Positions 13,866-24,741 of a DNA stretch of 42,678 nt are shown in pieces. The notes below the pieces were generated by a model. That model made no database searches, was not told the origin of the DNA, and was given only the letters and a program-made list of their open reading frames with translations. The stretch's first letter is position 1; the number at the start of each line of letters is the position of its first letter. This DNA comes from Echinostoma caproni (lineage: Eukaryota > Platyhelminthes > Trematoda > Plagiorchiida > Echinostomatidae), in assembly GCA_900618425.1 (NCBI GenBank), contig UZAN01039662.1, forward strand, positions 1-42,678, given 5' to 3'. The translations under genes were made by a program, and so were the position numbers.

Positions 13866-14015
13866 GGGCCACGGAGCAGCCGAGTGGACCGCTTTTTATT
13901 TTTCATTTACACAATATGAGGTCCAGGGTTCGAGCCCCAGAAAGGTCGATGGAATCGCACTACTGATGAGACCCGAACAGGTCAAAACAGCTGATCAGTG
14001 CTTCCTAGCTTTCCA
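13866..14015 (+). mobile_element. tRNA-derived SINE with hammerhead-like core, copy 1
   Basis: The head has a near-perfect A box CAGCCGAGTGG (13877-13887) and a B box GGGTTCGAGCCCC (13926-13938). The spacing suggests a tRNA with a long variable arm (Ser or Leu type). The body GGTCGAT...CTGATGAGACC...GGTC...AAC...CTTCCTAGCTTTCC recurs at 20046-20155, 34275-34412 and, inverted, 34096-34243. Recurrence of the same body at four places is the main evidence that this is a SINE family. The reading frames over it on both strands are shadows of the repeat. Confidence 0.65.
13963..13995 (+). ncRNA. Hammerhead-ribozyme-like core in SINE copy 1
   Basis: CTGATGA (13963-13969) is followed by a perfect four-pair stem II, GACC (13970-13973) with GGTC (13980-13983), then AAAAC (13984-13988) where the hammerhead core has GAAAC. 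The change at the first base would probably abolish cleavage. The next bases, ACAGCTGA, nearly match the self-complementary ACAGCTGT expected for a minimal stem III. This is the layout of the hammerhead in the schistosome Sm-alpha SINE, by established knowledge. Stem I pairing is not convincing by eye. Confidence 0.45.
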
Positions 14016-15176
14016 CTTTACGATTCATTTGTCACAAAGGGGACGAATTTCCCCTTTTGCAATTTTGTAATCAACAAAGCCCGTTCATTTATTTTGAAAT
14101 GGTGCAAATCAGCAGAAAATAGAGTGACTGAATCGCATTCAGCATTCGGGCTGATAACAAAAGGAGACAATGGGCTCCATAATGCCAAACTAATCAGGTC
14201 TGTTGTAACGAAGTCATTGGTTATTCACAATTTTAAACCTGTAGTGACAGCCATCGGCGCTGGTTTCTCTCCTTGTTTCTCAGAAAATGGGCCAGAGGGT
14301 GAAATGAGATATGTGAGCAACTAGCTCAAACAAAATAATTTGGCAAAAACACATTTGACGGACGGTGTATTCAATCTCATCACATCTTTTCTGCAAACAC
14401 CGTAAACGTATTCGAATCATTGTGACAAGAGGACATATTTTCATCTCATAAAAATGTTTGACCTCAAAAACAATTACAAAACAACAATGGTCAGATATCT
14501 TCTGGGATACCAAGACTCCTGATCTTTTTCACCAGAGATCAAATAACAACTTTTCTTTCGTTTTTCATCTATCGTTCGGTATCTTGCGTGGTTATTTCAA
14601 TCTGGTTGAAAAGCATTAGGTTGTATGTTATCATTGTATTTCCACTGGGGTTGAGAACAGAAGGTCCGCCGTGGGAGTTAGAATGAAAACGACCATGCCG
14701 TATGTATACAATGCTTAAGTAGCCAAACAGCATAAATCAGCTGTCATCCAGAGCTTTAGTCGGAGTTCGTCTGTACTCTGTGATAAAATCTATCATACTA
14801 GGTATGCAGAACGGATGTAATCCGAAACTGTGGGAAAGAAATCAGAACGAAACTATACGGATCATGCTCCTGGTTGTGATAAAACGGAAACATCATTCAA
14901 ATAATTTCTTCTTGGTGGGTGAGTAATAGTTGAAAACCCCTAAGGAGTGGATTCCCTTTCTGGCCAGAGTTGTCCTGAAGTGAATGGCTCTGAGTTAGGG
15001 ACCTCTTTTGATTCTGAAAAGGAGCTGACGTTGGTACACTTAAAATTGTGTTTGATTGGGAAAACCAGTAAGCATTTTAACCTGGTATTCATCTTCGTCA
15101 AGGAAAATTAAATACTAATTTTCAACAACCCATGCACACAGTACAATTCATTTCGATGTCTAGCTGTTGATATGCA
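14016..15176. other. Unassigned region
   Basis: An open frame to about 14324 begins inside the SINE tail and has no recognisable domain. Nothing else is identified. Confidence 0.45.
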
Positions 15177-15197
15177 TGTATGTATACATGTCTGTCC

Positions 15198-15249
<52 letters not shown>

Positions 15250-15280
15250 GCCTATCTGTATGTTTCTATCTATGTATAAG
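15177..15280. repeat. TGTC microsatellite
   Basis: A pure (TGTC)n run of 50 bases lies at 15201-15250, with imperfect TGTA, TCTG and TATC units on both sides. This tetranucleotide is a simple sequence repeat with no coding role. Confidence 0.95.
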
Positions 15281-15964
15281 CCCCATCCATCACACTGAAC
15301 AACCGTGCGGTAAAAAGAGGAATTTCTGAGTTAAGTTTCTGGAATGATTCTAAAAAATCTAACTACTTTGCCCACAGTGCTTCCAAGATACAGAAACAGA
15401 TAATAACTAACTGAGTGTAACAGTGAGATACCAGACGTTTACGGGAAGGTTAGTGGTATCCTCTTACATGTTTACTGTGGAACAGGCTTTGAAAATTATG
15501 CATTATGTAGGTGGAAAAGAAAAACGGAGACAAGATAGTACCTTGTAGCATGCCCAGTGTACAGATTGTCGCAGAACAGGAACATCTAAGGTATCATGTG
15601 AACTGTGTACAATTTGTGAAGTAGTTTATGAATTCCGCCGGTTTGTTGCGAGATATTCCACTGTGAGACAAAGTATTTATCAACTTAAACCTCTCAATGC
15701 AATGGAAATTGATATAAGAAACATTTTGACAGTTTTTCTATTTCCATCGGGCTTCGCTAGAATATAGTGCATGACAGAAGCTAGTAAATCTAGCATTTAA
15801 CGAGAGCGGCGTTAAGCAAATTGCTGGATGTCCTGTATTCTAAGCTTCGACGAAACTTATTGAAGAAGTAACTTCGCTAGGAGCTTCAACGTGCAACGGG
15901 AAAGAATTCCGAGGTTTCTCTTTTGGGCACCCGGGAGATGGAGACAGATTTTCAACAATAAAGC

Positions 15965-16200
15965 TCAGCTCTGTTTTTCAAGTTTCAGTTCGATGTGCCT
16001 CTTTATTGAGTTGATTGAAGAGTGCTAGGCTTCGAGAAATTCTCTGGCGTGTTTTAACCGGGCTCGGTCGAGAATTATCAGTGATTCGAAGTCAAATTGA
16101 TGTCCTTCTTGATTTTCGTGGAGGGAGATCAACGATAGTGGGTCACGTCTCCTGACTGCCAAATGATGTTCACGGGCCTCTGTTGACAATTTTCTCTACA
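15965..16200 (-). pseudogene. PLE GIY-YIG endonuclease fragment (minus)
   Basis: Reading the minus strand from 16200 down gives RKLSTEAREHHLAVRRRD followed by a helix-rich tail with HARE and RHIEL. This is the second half of the GIY-YIG endonuclease found at the C-terminus of Penelope-like elements (arginine and EH region, then the C-terminal helix). Stops occur just before RKL and at 16025-16027, and the frame ends at 15965-15967. The N-terminal YIG half is absent because the fragment abuts, head to head, a plus-strand fragment of the same domain starting at about 16206. It is a dead relic, about 75 codons of a domain that normally exceeds 100. Confidence 0.7.
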
Positions 16201-16205
16201 AATTA

Positions 16206-16508
16206 AACCGCAAGAACTGTTAAAAACACTATATCGGACAAACTGGTAGAAAACTGTCAACAAGGACCCGTGAACACCAATTGGAAGTTAGGCGCATGGA
16301 ACTGGATCACGTGTACACACCAATGCAACTCAAGGACCAAATGAAGCAACAGACATGGTCATGCCGTGACCTGAGAAAAGATGGAAACCGCAATCGGGAC
16401 AACAGGACAACCTCCCCATCCCACCCTCATCCCCTCGTATCAGTTCAACGGCAAACCGATTCGAACACAGGGGACGAAAATAATCGGTGGAGAAGAACAC
16501 ATATATAA
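16206..16508 (+). pseudogene. PLE GIY-YIG endonuclease fragment (plus)
   Basis: The frame shows NRKNC, a TAA stop at 16221-16223, then KHYIGQTGRKLSTRTREHQL. HYIGQTGR is the second half of the GIY-YIG signature, and R...REH carries the conserved arginine and EH. After about 16315 the frame no longer resembles the family, suggesting a frameshift or decay. The matching C-terminal helix is not seen. The same GRKLST...REHxLxVRR string appears in the inverted fragment at 15965-16200, which supports both calls. In PLEs this nuclease nicks target DNA for retrotransposition. Confidence 0.75.
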
Positions 16509-16640
16509 ACGAACGGGTACAAGCAGAACACTGCTACTTCATAAGCACTAATGATGTCACCTCGGTTGGTGATGAAACGTTTGCAAACAAATCGCCAAGA
16601 TCGGCGAACAAGCGAAAAGGGGTTTTCGAGCTGTCAATTG
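16509..16640 (+). mobile_element. PLE 3' terminal block
   Basis: This follows the plus-strand endonuclease relic directly. A piece of about 60 bases, TGGTGATGAAACGTTTGCAA and onward through CAAATCGCCAAG, recurs with few changes at 19585-19620. Two separate copies of the same non-coding block mark it as part of a repeat family. Its position behind the endonuclease suggests the PLE 3' untranslated or pseudo-LTR region. It contains the hammerhead-like core at 16548-16578. Confidence 0.55.
16548..16578 (+). ncRNA. Hammerhead-like core in PLE 3' block
   Basis: CTAATGA (16548-16554) differs by one base from the hammerhead CTGATGA. It is followed by one extra T, then a six-pair stem GTCACC (16556-16561) with GGTGAT (16568-16573), one pair being G-U, and then a perfect GAAAC (16574-16578). 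PLEs are known to carry hammerhead motifs. The extra T and the lost core G argue that this copy is inactive. Stems I and III were not resolved by eye. Confidence 0.4.
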
Positions 16641-17395
16641 AGGTCCTATATCTCGATTACTTGTTCCCTTCTTAATGTTCGATGTAGCTAACTGGCGTTT
16701 ACTGTTGTTCGAGACACGATTTAAGATTGGCTTTTCAATTGTTTGATGGATGTTCCAGGTCTCCTAAACAGGTTTTGTTGTGTGGGATTTTAATCTTTTG
16801 CGATTACGCACTCTTTCTCGTGGCGTCAATCTTTCAAATGAGGAGACGATATGCGACCGCAGCGTATTACGTAACAGAAGTGTAGACATTTTGTTGGTTG
16901 GTCCCAAACTATAGAACGATTTTGTTGCTAGAACACAATGAATTCTGTTCGAGAGATCATCAATGTCAGTTTCTCAAAGTTATCTAGGTTGCATTAAGGT
17001 TGCATTATTTCTTTATAGTGGTTTTGCGTAAACTTTAAATGATTGAATTTGTTGTACAACACTGGGGAACCCGTATCAAGACCAGGATCGTAAGATCCAA
17101 GAGGCTAACAGGTGGATACGGAAAAAGACTGATATTGGTGAAAAATAACATGTTAAAACAAACAATTAGCCTAGTTGCAAACCTCACTATGTTTTTCCAA
17201 CGAAGAATAGATAAGAAACTGATGACAATAGGATTAAAGTCATCACAGATTCTGCATAAGGAGCTACCAAGAAAACTCATTTGTGCTACCTAAAAGGTAT
17301 CAGAAAACTGGGCGAACTCCTTTGAGGGGCAAGAAAATGATATAAATATTGACTAATAAAATAAACTAATGCTTACAGAGATATCTAGGTTTACA
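16641..17395. other. Unassigned region
   Basis: Overlapping open frames near 17035-17293 on opposite strands have no recognised domain. Nothing else is seen. Confidence 0.45.
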
Positions 17396-17833
17396 TCAAT
17401 GTACGCAGACACAAATGCAACCAGTGGGATGAGCGAATACCTGCTTCACATTATTGCACCAATTGTTTTTGATGTAAGTCAATAGGCCCCATCCGCACGC
17501 CCCACACATCGCGTGATGTTCAACTGCATATCTGATAAAGCCGTTGATTTCACTAATCCCATGATCGTTAGTATTATGTAACTGGGTCACCTTTATTAGA
17601 ATTGCGCCTAAAGTATCATATTTCATCTGTCGTACAGGATCAGATAAATCTGGTGATTTCTGATGCGATGAACGACCGTTGTTAGCAATACTAACGGGTG
17701 TACAGAGTTGAGAGTTCCATTCACCTCGCTGCACCTTATAATGTCCACGAGATTGTCGGTCGGTCCATTGGCATGTGCTTCTCACTGGTTGTTCAAATTC
17801 AACTATCTCTCGGGGGTACAGTGAAGTAATTTA
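17396..17833 (-). other. Unrecognised open frame of about 140 codons
   Basis: The minus-strand frame is open from a TAA at about 17833 down to the stop at 17396. It contains a cysteine-bearing stretch CGACGW and an alternating acidic and hydrophobic middle. I recognise no family. A frame of this length is expected a few times by chance in a window this size, so it could be noise, a decayed transposon piece, or an exon. No splice sites could be supported. Confidence 0.2.
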
Positions 17834-17856
17834 AAGGCTCACCCCTTTACGCTATA

Positions 17857-17902
17857 GAATATATATGTATATATATATGAGTTTATATGCGTATATGTAT
17901 GC
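17857..17902. repeat. AT and TATG simple repeat
   Basis: ATATAT runs mixed with TATATG units over about 46 bases. Confidence 0.6.
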
Positions 17903-19539
17903 TTACGCTCGTATGTATTTGTCATTATAACAACTGCCTACTCTCGTTAACTACAGCTTTGGTTACTTGTCTTTCAGATTGGAGAACATCCATTTTTTCT
18001 TGATAACACGTTTTGAAACCCGATCAAGTTGCTCGTGCGTGGGGCAATTCAACTCCTTCTAACAGCACCGGTTGTTTGACAACTTTGGTTTTCCGTTAAA
18101 TTATCATAAACTGACTGAAACAGAACCTATGAAACACAAACAACAAAGCGAGTGAATACTGGTGTTTGTAACCAGTGCCAGTTAGACACCGATTCTATTT
18201 TGTTTTCATCCACCTTACCGTTTTGATAATACTTATCTTCCACTGGTTGATAACTGTCTTCTCCGGGTTTGTTGTTCCTGTGTCCGCAGTTTATTTTTAA
18301 TCATGTCTTCTTTCATTGACGAAAATTGGTTGGTTGGCTGTATCAAATTAAACTGGACCACAGGATCGTCGTCTTCTCCATGGCAAAATTTCTCACGTCG
18401 ACATGGAAATTGGGGTAATAAACAAAGAAACGATCGAGTTTCGAATTGTCCATTAGCAATACAATCAATATAATGATAAAAGATTCCAATGGAATACAAG
18501 TCGGACTTGAACGGGAGAAAATATCCAACAAATTAAGCACAAAGGCTTTTTTGTAAAGAGATGAAAAAACAAAATCTGGGGAAAAAAGAGGTGTTTTTCA
18601 GTAATCAATAAGGTTTAGTAAATTACTGGAACAAGTGTATTAATAAGCTAACATGAAAATACAGCACAACAAACCGTGGCATAATGAGAGAAATTGTTGT
18701 TTGCTGGTTTTTATTTTTTGGTAACAGTGTGAAGCGAAGGGTTTCACCAACGCAATATAAATCGACTATAGTTTTGGATCACTTGGTTTATTTCCTTTCC
18801 CACCAAGCTTTGCAAAAATCTGTTATTCTTTTTCCACAACTCGCAGCCCTTTAGCCAGGATGCAAAAACTTTAGTCATACTGATTTGAGCGAGTCAGATC
18901 AAAATGTATTGGTATATTCTGAGGTCAATTAATATTGAAAAACAATATTTTCTACCAATTTGATGTTGCAAATCTTGGTTAAGAAATGAGGAAATGTGGC
19001 GAACACGCATGCTACAACACCTGCTGATTGAATAAGGTTTAATCGATGTGCCCCTATCGTCAACGTATTTGGAACATTTTGTACAGCCTCAGTGAGCTTC
19101 AATATTTCCGTACAGGACGCGATATTCCAGTAAGTAAAAATCCTAACTGTGACACAGGGCAAATTGTTTTACATGCACAATCCCTGAACTAAATCAAAAG
19201 ATGATGCCACGTAAATTCTAAATGCTTGACATCCCGTATCCCCACTTCAAGTGCACTCTGTTCATGAGCGGTGGATACATTACCAGTCCGGGGAGAATAG
19301 CCACTGTTTACAAAAAAATACATCCCCGTTACTATTACTATTCATATCACTGCAACATTAAACATAATTGGATCATATGAGAAAAAGTTCCACGGTAAAA
19401 CCAACCAAGAACCAGATAGCGTGCTGATGGAACGCTGAGTGAACTAGGTTCGTCATTCCTCAAAACATGTGAGATTAGAGAACAGCCCCTTAGGTGATGT
19501 ATTAACAAAATTACTGAGAGTTGGTTCTCTTAACTCCGT
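17903..19539. other. Unassigned region
   Basis: No recognised feature. A minus-strand open frame at 18233-18499 is rich in polar residues but matches no family I know. Confidence 0.45.
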
Positions 19540-19640
19540 TGAACTGCACTTCATCTATCCGAAATAACATTGTTAGTGCCACGGCTGGTGACGAAACGTT
19601 TGCAAGCAAATTGCCAAGCTCGGTGAAAAGATGTTATGAA
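19540..19640 (+). mobile_element. Solo PLE 3' block
   Basis: TGGTGACGAAACGTTTGCAA (19586-19605) followed by GCAAATTGCCAAGCTCGG closely matches the block behind the PLE endonuclease at 16568-16600. The bases before it (CTTCATC..., then a GTGCCAC) align loosely with that copy. GAAAC of the hammerhead-like core is intact at 19593-19597. The CTGATGA part is not recognisable. No endonuclease remnant lies upstream, so this is a solo 3' end, as expected of severe 5' truncation. Confidence 0.5.
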
Positions 19641-20045
19641 CGCCTATGCGATAGCTTCAATAATGATAAAGACTAAAACAATCAGAGATGCGCCGGTTTA
19701 TATAAAATCAATTTTTTCTTCGCGGAAGAAACAAAGGTGATCACTTCCCTTTCCTCAGTAGTTTAGTACCATGGAAATAATAAGCTGTTCCTTGGAGCTA
19801 GGCAAGGAAATCTATACTGAGCACAATATGCATACATGAAATTTAGTGCAATCACCTTGGATAGCGGTGTAATGAGAGCTCTATTTAGATCGATCATTTT
19901 AGTAAACTCGCCAGAGTAAACGCAGCGAGAAGAGAGACTGAAACTGCTATTGTTGTTGTGGTGGCTCATAAGCATTGTAAATGCACAAATTTGGTCGCAA
20001 CTGGATAAGAGCGTAACGATTTCAATCATTTGGTCATTCCACCTG

Positions 20046-20155
20046 AAGACAGTGATACGCACGCGTTCTACCGATGAGGTCCCGAGTTCGATGCTCAGCC
20101 GGGTCACGCTGATGAAACATAACAAGTCCAAAAAACTGTTTATTGCTTCTCAGCT
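20046..20155 (+). mobile_element. tRNA-derived SINE, copy 2
   Basis: A B box GAGTTCGATGCTC lies at 20084-20096. The body continues CTGATGA (20109-20115), AACAAGTCC, an A run in place of GAAAC, CTGTTTATTGCTTCTCAGCTTTC. This parallels copies 1, 3 and 4. The A box is not clear. The hammerhead core is degraded (GAAAC lost, stem II poor). A 122-codon minus-strand frame over this site is antisense to the SINE and not a gene. Confidence 0.55.
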
Positions 20156-22239
20156 TTCGTGTTACGGGTAATTGGCTCTAATCGTGAAGAAATATTTGCA
20201 TTAAAAGATAGTTCACAGGAACGCAAATCACTTTCTATCAAGTTTAACTGAGAGGTTCAATGGGACACCTGATGTATGATGTCCTCATCAATGGGGTGTT
20301 GCGTTCACTTCAAAAGCAACCAACAAACGTGGTTCCTCACGAGCACCGGGAAATAGTGAAGTATTGGTACTATATTGCGTTCCACTCGTTTGCAACGCGC
20401 AATTGGACTCTGCGTAACAAACAGCTTTTTATTCCATCCACCAAATCACACGCTTTTCTGGTTTTGCGTCCATGATAACGTGCAATGTTGAAGCAGTTAA
20501 ACCTTTGCTCGCATGTGCATGCACCATTACCGGTAACACACTGACTGACCAAATGACGCAACATTGTCACCAACGACAGCCGATATAATTACAACCTCAG
20601 GAATCACCACTGGTACTCATGATTCACAAATACCATAAGTCATCTGCCGCTTCCTGCAAACTGATTGGAAATTACGGGTTGGACACGAATGATGAATTTA
20701 CGCATATCCCAACAAATAGCAAGTTCAGACGCGTTCAGGTGAAACTCTAACCTTTCAAGGAGTTTAACCCGCACCGATAATCAAAACACCGCCTTGTAAA
20801 GGAGCACGTTTAATGGAACAATCGAAATCTAATACGTCTAATCGATACAATCATTCGCACATAGTGTTAAAATTTTCATAATACAGCTAAAGAATAGAAA
20901 CTTTATTTCCCTTCCAACCTTCTGCGTATCTAGTAACGCATTACCCACAAGTTTTCCGCAACTGACCAGTGTCAACTGGGGCAGATCAGTTTCTTAGTGC
21001 TTACTGTGATTAATGGGAAACAGGTATTACTGAATAAAGCTTTCCTATCCTATGCATTTGAGTTCAACTCGGAAAGTTTCCGTTTTACAATTGATTATGG
21101 CTAGCCGCTCTTTATTCCATGGAGGGGATAAATGTGCTGTGTCTCTGATTAAATGTCTTTATTCAGCTTCAAGTAGAACTATGGATGCTGTTGACTGAGA
21201 CCACATTTGTTGCTTATCTACTTCAAACCGAAAGGCTCTCATTGAAAAAGTATATGCGAAATCCGGTACAAGCTGTTCGCAAATGTGGTATATCACACGT
21301 ATTGCATATGAGACATCCACCGTTTAATCCTCTGATCGATCGATAGGTGTGCTCTTTTGGGGAGTCCTATGAGCGGGGAACATCACGTCTGCATTGATTC
21401 CCAACTTTCCGATTGAATGGATGAATTTTGGATTCTTCATTATGATATGTTTCACATGCCTAATTGCTCTTGTTAAATGTAGTTATATTATTTGGACTGA
21501 TTCATGTTTGTGTAAACGAATTGTTCTGCACTGGTCATTCATCATCCGGAAAGTCAGGCGAATGGAAGATTTAGTTGCAGGTCAATGTTCGTGGTGTTTT
21601 TAAATGTTTGCGAATATTCAAATTTGAGCAGGATTTACAAAGCAAAAATGAAAAAAAGTTTTAAAGGAATAAAGAAAAAATCAATGACAAGATGGACGGA
21701 ACAGAAGAGAAATACTGGTTCCTATAACCCATATTTGCTAATGGCAGGTTCCCAGGATCGACTAGTTAACTAGCAAATTTTGGTTTACCCGGATTGCGGT
21801 TAGAAAGAATAAAGTAAACAGATAATTATAATTTGGACACTAAAAAGCATTCCAATTAGCGCAGCTTAATATCTGTTCGTGGTCAGACATTGTGTGTTTT
21901 CATTGGAAGAACAAACTACTTAATTTTATTGTCTCAATAACCGTTTACTCATTGAGTATGACGCATTTAATCGCTAATAATACCAGTATGCTAGAAAGAG
22001 TGCTCAGAAATTCACTAACCGGTGCAGTGGTTTTACCCATGTTTGTAGCCCAGCGATTGGCTACAGATAGTTCAGCTGAATATTCTCAAACACTGGTCTA
22101 GGTCACGGATTGGACAACCTCTACCTTGGTGGTTAACCACCTTAGTAAATAATCATTCGTTGAAGATCAGCGGCATGCTGGAAAACCTATTGGGGATTTT
22201 CAGTTGTCAACCGATATCTCTTCCTAAAAGCCATAGGTA
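20156..22239. other. Unassigned region
   Basis: Several short open frames exist, none with a recognised domain. No clear repeat was seen. Confidence 0.45.
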
Positions 22240-22318
22240 TCAGGTGACAGAGCGGTGGTGTTCAAGTTGTTCAGATCAGCAAAAGACTAACACGAAAGTC
22301 CGGGTTTCGAACCCTTCT
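22240..22318 (+). repeat. tRNA-like SINE head
   Basis: TGACAGAGCGG (22245-22255) matches the A box with one mismatch. GGGTTTCGAACCC (22302-22314) is a B box with one change. The spacing of about 46 bases between the boxes suits a tRNA with a long variable arm. The following sequence differs from the four-copy SINE family, so this is a separate family, a pseudo-tRNA, or the start of the leader of the LINE downstream. Confidence 0.4.
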
Positions 22319-22880
22319 ACCGTTGACCATCTCTTGCTCTGCATTTCCCCAAGCAGCCTTTGTATGGCTGCAGACCCCTTCCTAGAAATTTGTTGTACAT
22401 TTGTATACTCAATAAATAGGAAGAATGAACTTAGACATTTTAGCAACATTACCTGTGCGCATGTGGCCCACCATCAAATGAGGTCAATCTTCTTGCCCAA
22501 TCACCCTGGTAGGGCAAAATTTGCAAGAAGGGTATGGGTTTAGCACCAGCAGATCCCCTCCATAACTCCCAGAAAAGAAGGGAACTCTGGATTGCCTTCG
22601 TGCCACTCGGAAGAAGTATTAACCGTATTGACGGCCACTGGATACCAATTATTCTAACCAGGTACCTGGCAGGTTGCACGTCGTCATACAAGGGTTAAAC
22701 GTGCACTCTTGAAAAAACAACGAGTGACTCTGAGGTAACCCCTAAGTACCTGATTTCCAAGTTCCTTCATGTATTGTTCTACAATGTAGTACTACGTTCA
22801 TTATGCAGCGTTCTTATGAAAGCGCTACGCCCTGTGCTTTGACAATGGCTGCGACAGCAAATAAGCCAAATGGAAACGGG
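22319..22880 (+). other. Non-coding stretch before RTE relic
   Basis: No frame is convincing here. The position between a tRNA-like head and the start of the RTE coding relic at about 22902 suggests it could be the LINE 5' untranslated region. This rests on position only. Confidence 0.3.
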
Positions 22881-22901
22881 AACAGTCTGAACACTAATTC
22901 C

Positions 22902-23634
22902 AATATCCACGTAGCATGCTGAAATGTTAGGGCATTTCTAGATGCAGGAAGCCAGTACATCACAAGGCGTTCAGTAAAACAGGGTTGGCAATGGGTTTCT
23001 GTCCGCAGTACGATTGCCTAAATATGGTACAAAACTAGTCAATGTACCACATACCAACGTAAATTATCGGTTATACCACAGCGAAATAAATGAGAACTAC
23101 GGTTTGCGAGGAGGGTTAATCACCGTGAGTGAATGGACTAACAATATCGCGGTCCTTTGGAAGGCACTCATATAAAAGTTGGTAGATACTGTTTTGGGAG
23201 TAAACCAATTTAAGAAATTGCGTAGTTGTCTATGCCCCAACAATACTTCCGGAGAAGCATTTCCAAGTTTCAAACACAGTCAACCACAGTTCGAGACGCG
23301 ATACACTTCTTGTCACAGGAGGCTGGAATGAATACACTGGTCTATCAGATGCGTATACTCAACATGCACTGAGCAAATCCGCCTCATTCGGTGCTGCGAA
23401 AATGTCGTACGCCTAGTCACTCTTGCTTACTTTAACATTTGATCGTGGCCAATACCCGTTTTCAGCATCTCAGAAAACATGTATTTAAATAGCACTCGAA
23501 TGTCGGTTGAACGGCACATCGGATTGACTACTTTTTGGTACGCATTAGCTGGACCTCTTCAGTGGAAGGCTGCCGTTCTTATCGCGCTGTTGAAGCTGGA
23601 AACGTAAGCGGTATGCACCCGCGTGACTGCTTAC
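22902..23634 (+). pseudogene. RTE AP-endonuclease relic
   Basis: Four pieces read in order. First NIHVAC-stop-NVRAFLDAG (22902 on), where TGA at 22920-22922 replaces the tryptophan of the usual CWNVR start. Then FLSAVRLPKYGTKLVNVP, open at 23008-23175, where alanine stands at the catalytic glutamate of SExRLP. Then DTLLVTGGWNEYTG (23300-23416), where glycine replaces aspartate of GDWN while the asparagine remains. Then RFQHLRKH...TAHRIDYFLVR (from 23439), with stops at 23490-23492 and 23508-23510, and the ID aspartate kept. The final SDH motif is not recognisable. The family cuts target DNA to prime reverse transcription. This copy cannot. Confidence 0.75.
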
Positions 23635-24233
23635 CTAACTACTTCTCGGAGTACACGTGCCCCAGATGGAGTCAACGTCACTCTGGTTGCTTTGGGCGTT
23701 ACTTGATGCAACTGGTTTCAATATTGGCGCAACTACTCTCAGGGACGAAAAAGCTGTCACACGGTAGTCAATACTGGAAGTGTTCATCAGTGAATCTGCA
23801 CTCGAATAGTTGGGTAAGACTATTTATCACAAAATCGATAGATTTCCGAGTTCACACTGCACTTGTCAACCAGGGCAAAAGTGGTGTGGCTGATCAATTC
23901 TCCTCAATTCCGCAGTCTGCATCGTCCGTTTACAGATTGCGACAAAAAGGACCTTAAACAATACTGGAAGCCGATTGCAGCGAGCCTGAAGGCTCTGATT
24001 ATCACAGTAAACTTTGGAAAGCCAGTTCGTTAAATTCATACTGCATCAAGAAAAACAAAGANGAAGTCACCGTTGCATGATACTGCAGATCAAGGTATTC
24101 AGAGTGATGAGCAAGAAAGGCAAAAGTGGAATGAACAGCTCGACTGGATGCTTAACAGCACATCATATTACCCCGGATATTCACAATAGACAAGTAGTTT
24201 GAAGACCCAAGACATCACCTAGTCAGAGCATAA

Positions 24234-24465
24234 ATCGTCATTGCAGTCAGTCAACTAAAATGCGGGAAGGCCCATGGTGAGAACGGAAAGCTCCAGATAT
24301 ATTCAGAGCTTTTCTAGTAGATCTGATATAATAACTGCTCTCGAATACCACGCCCACTGGAAACTGTTTGTAAAATACTGAGCTACGTTACCTTCAGTAT
24401 CGTTACCAAAAAGGGTGAAAACAACAGAGTTATCAGCCTAGTTTACATCGCAGCTAATGTTTGGC
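24234..24465 (+). pseudogene. RTE reverse-transcriptase N-terminal relic
   Basis: AVSQLKCGKAHGENGK (24234-24317) matches the LKxGKAPGxDG motif at the start of LINE reverse transcriptases. A stop follows at 24315-24317. KKGENNRVISLVYIAANV (to about 24462) in another frame matches the later KKGDxxxxxNYRGISLLxIAxK motif. Homology ends at about 24466 where PLE sequence begins. The catalytic palm is not present. The 23640-24230 part between this and the endonuclease is presumably the linker but is too decayed to read. Confidence 0.7.
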
Positions 24466-24714
24466 GGTGATATTGTCTAACCAATTCATCGCCATCAGGG
24501 TTACCCTCATCAGCCCGAATAAATTATGTTTCGCACCAAAGAGGCTGAACATTGGGGCAGGGACTGGAACCACTGCAAAGTGGAGAGGGAGAGGAGATGG
24601 ACGGTGACATCTACCAGCGGGCAGCACGAGAATAGCCACAAATTCGGTCTGTTGACCGAAATCGGTCTTGTAACGTCGAATAGCAGCCGCTTCAGCGGAT
24701 AGCAAACCATACAC
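24466..24714 (-). pseudogene. PLE endonuclease C-terminus (minus) plus tail
   Basis: From 24705 down the minus strand reads AEAAAIRRYKTDFGQQTEF, which matches the C-terminal helix of the PLE GIY-YIG endonuclease (conserved glutamate in EAAAI, then KPxLxxQ). The same segment occurs in inverted orientation at 24846-24915 and more distantly at 29811-29895. The rest to about 24466 looks like PLE 3' untranslated sequence, and the open frame through it is not meaningful. It contains CTGATGA at 24513-24507 but GATGA where GAAAC is expected. Its start abuts the plus copy head to head. Confidence 0.6.
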
Positions 24715-24741
24715 CGAAAAATTTGGCGTCTGATGGGTCTA

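Noticed and set aside
13660..13872. 70-codon minus-strand frame next to SINE copy 1
   Set aside because: It ends inside the SINE head, is short and matches nothing.
19763..20131. 122-codon minus-strand open frame
   Set aside because: Its first part is antisense to SINE copy 2 and the rest has no recognisable domain.
22449..22691. 80-codon minus-strand frame
   Set aside because: It lies opposite the presumed leader of the RTE relic and has no recognisable domain.
24507..24513. CTGATGA on the minus strand in the PLE tail
   Set aside because: GATGA stands where GAAAC is needed and stem II is too tight, so a hammerhead is not supported here.
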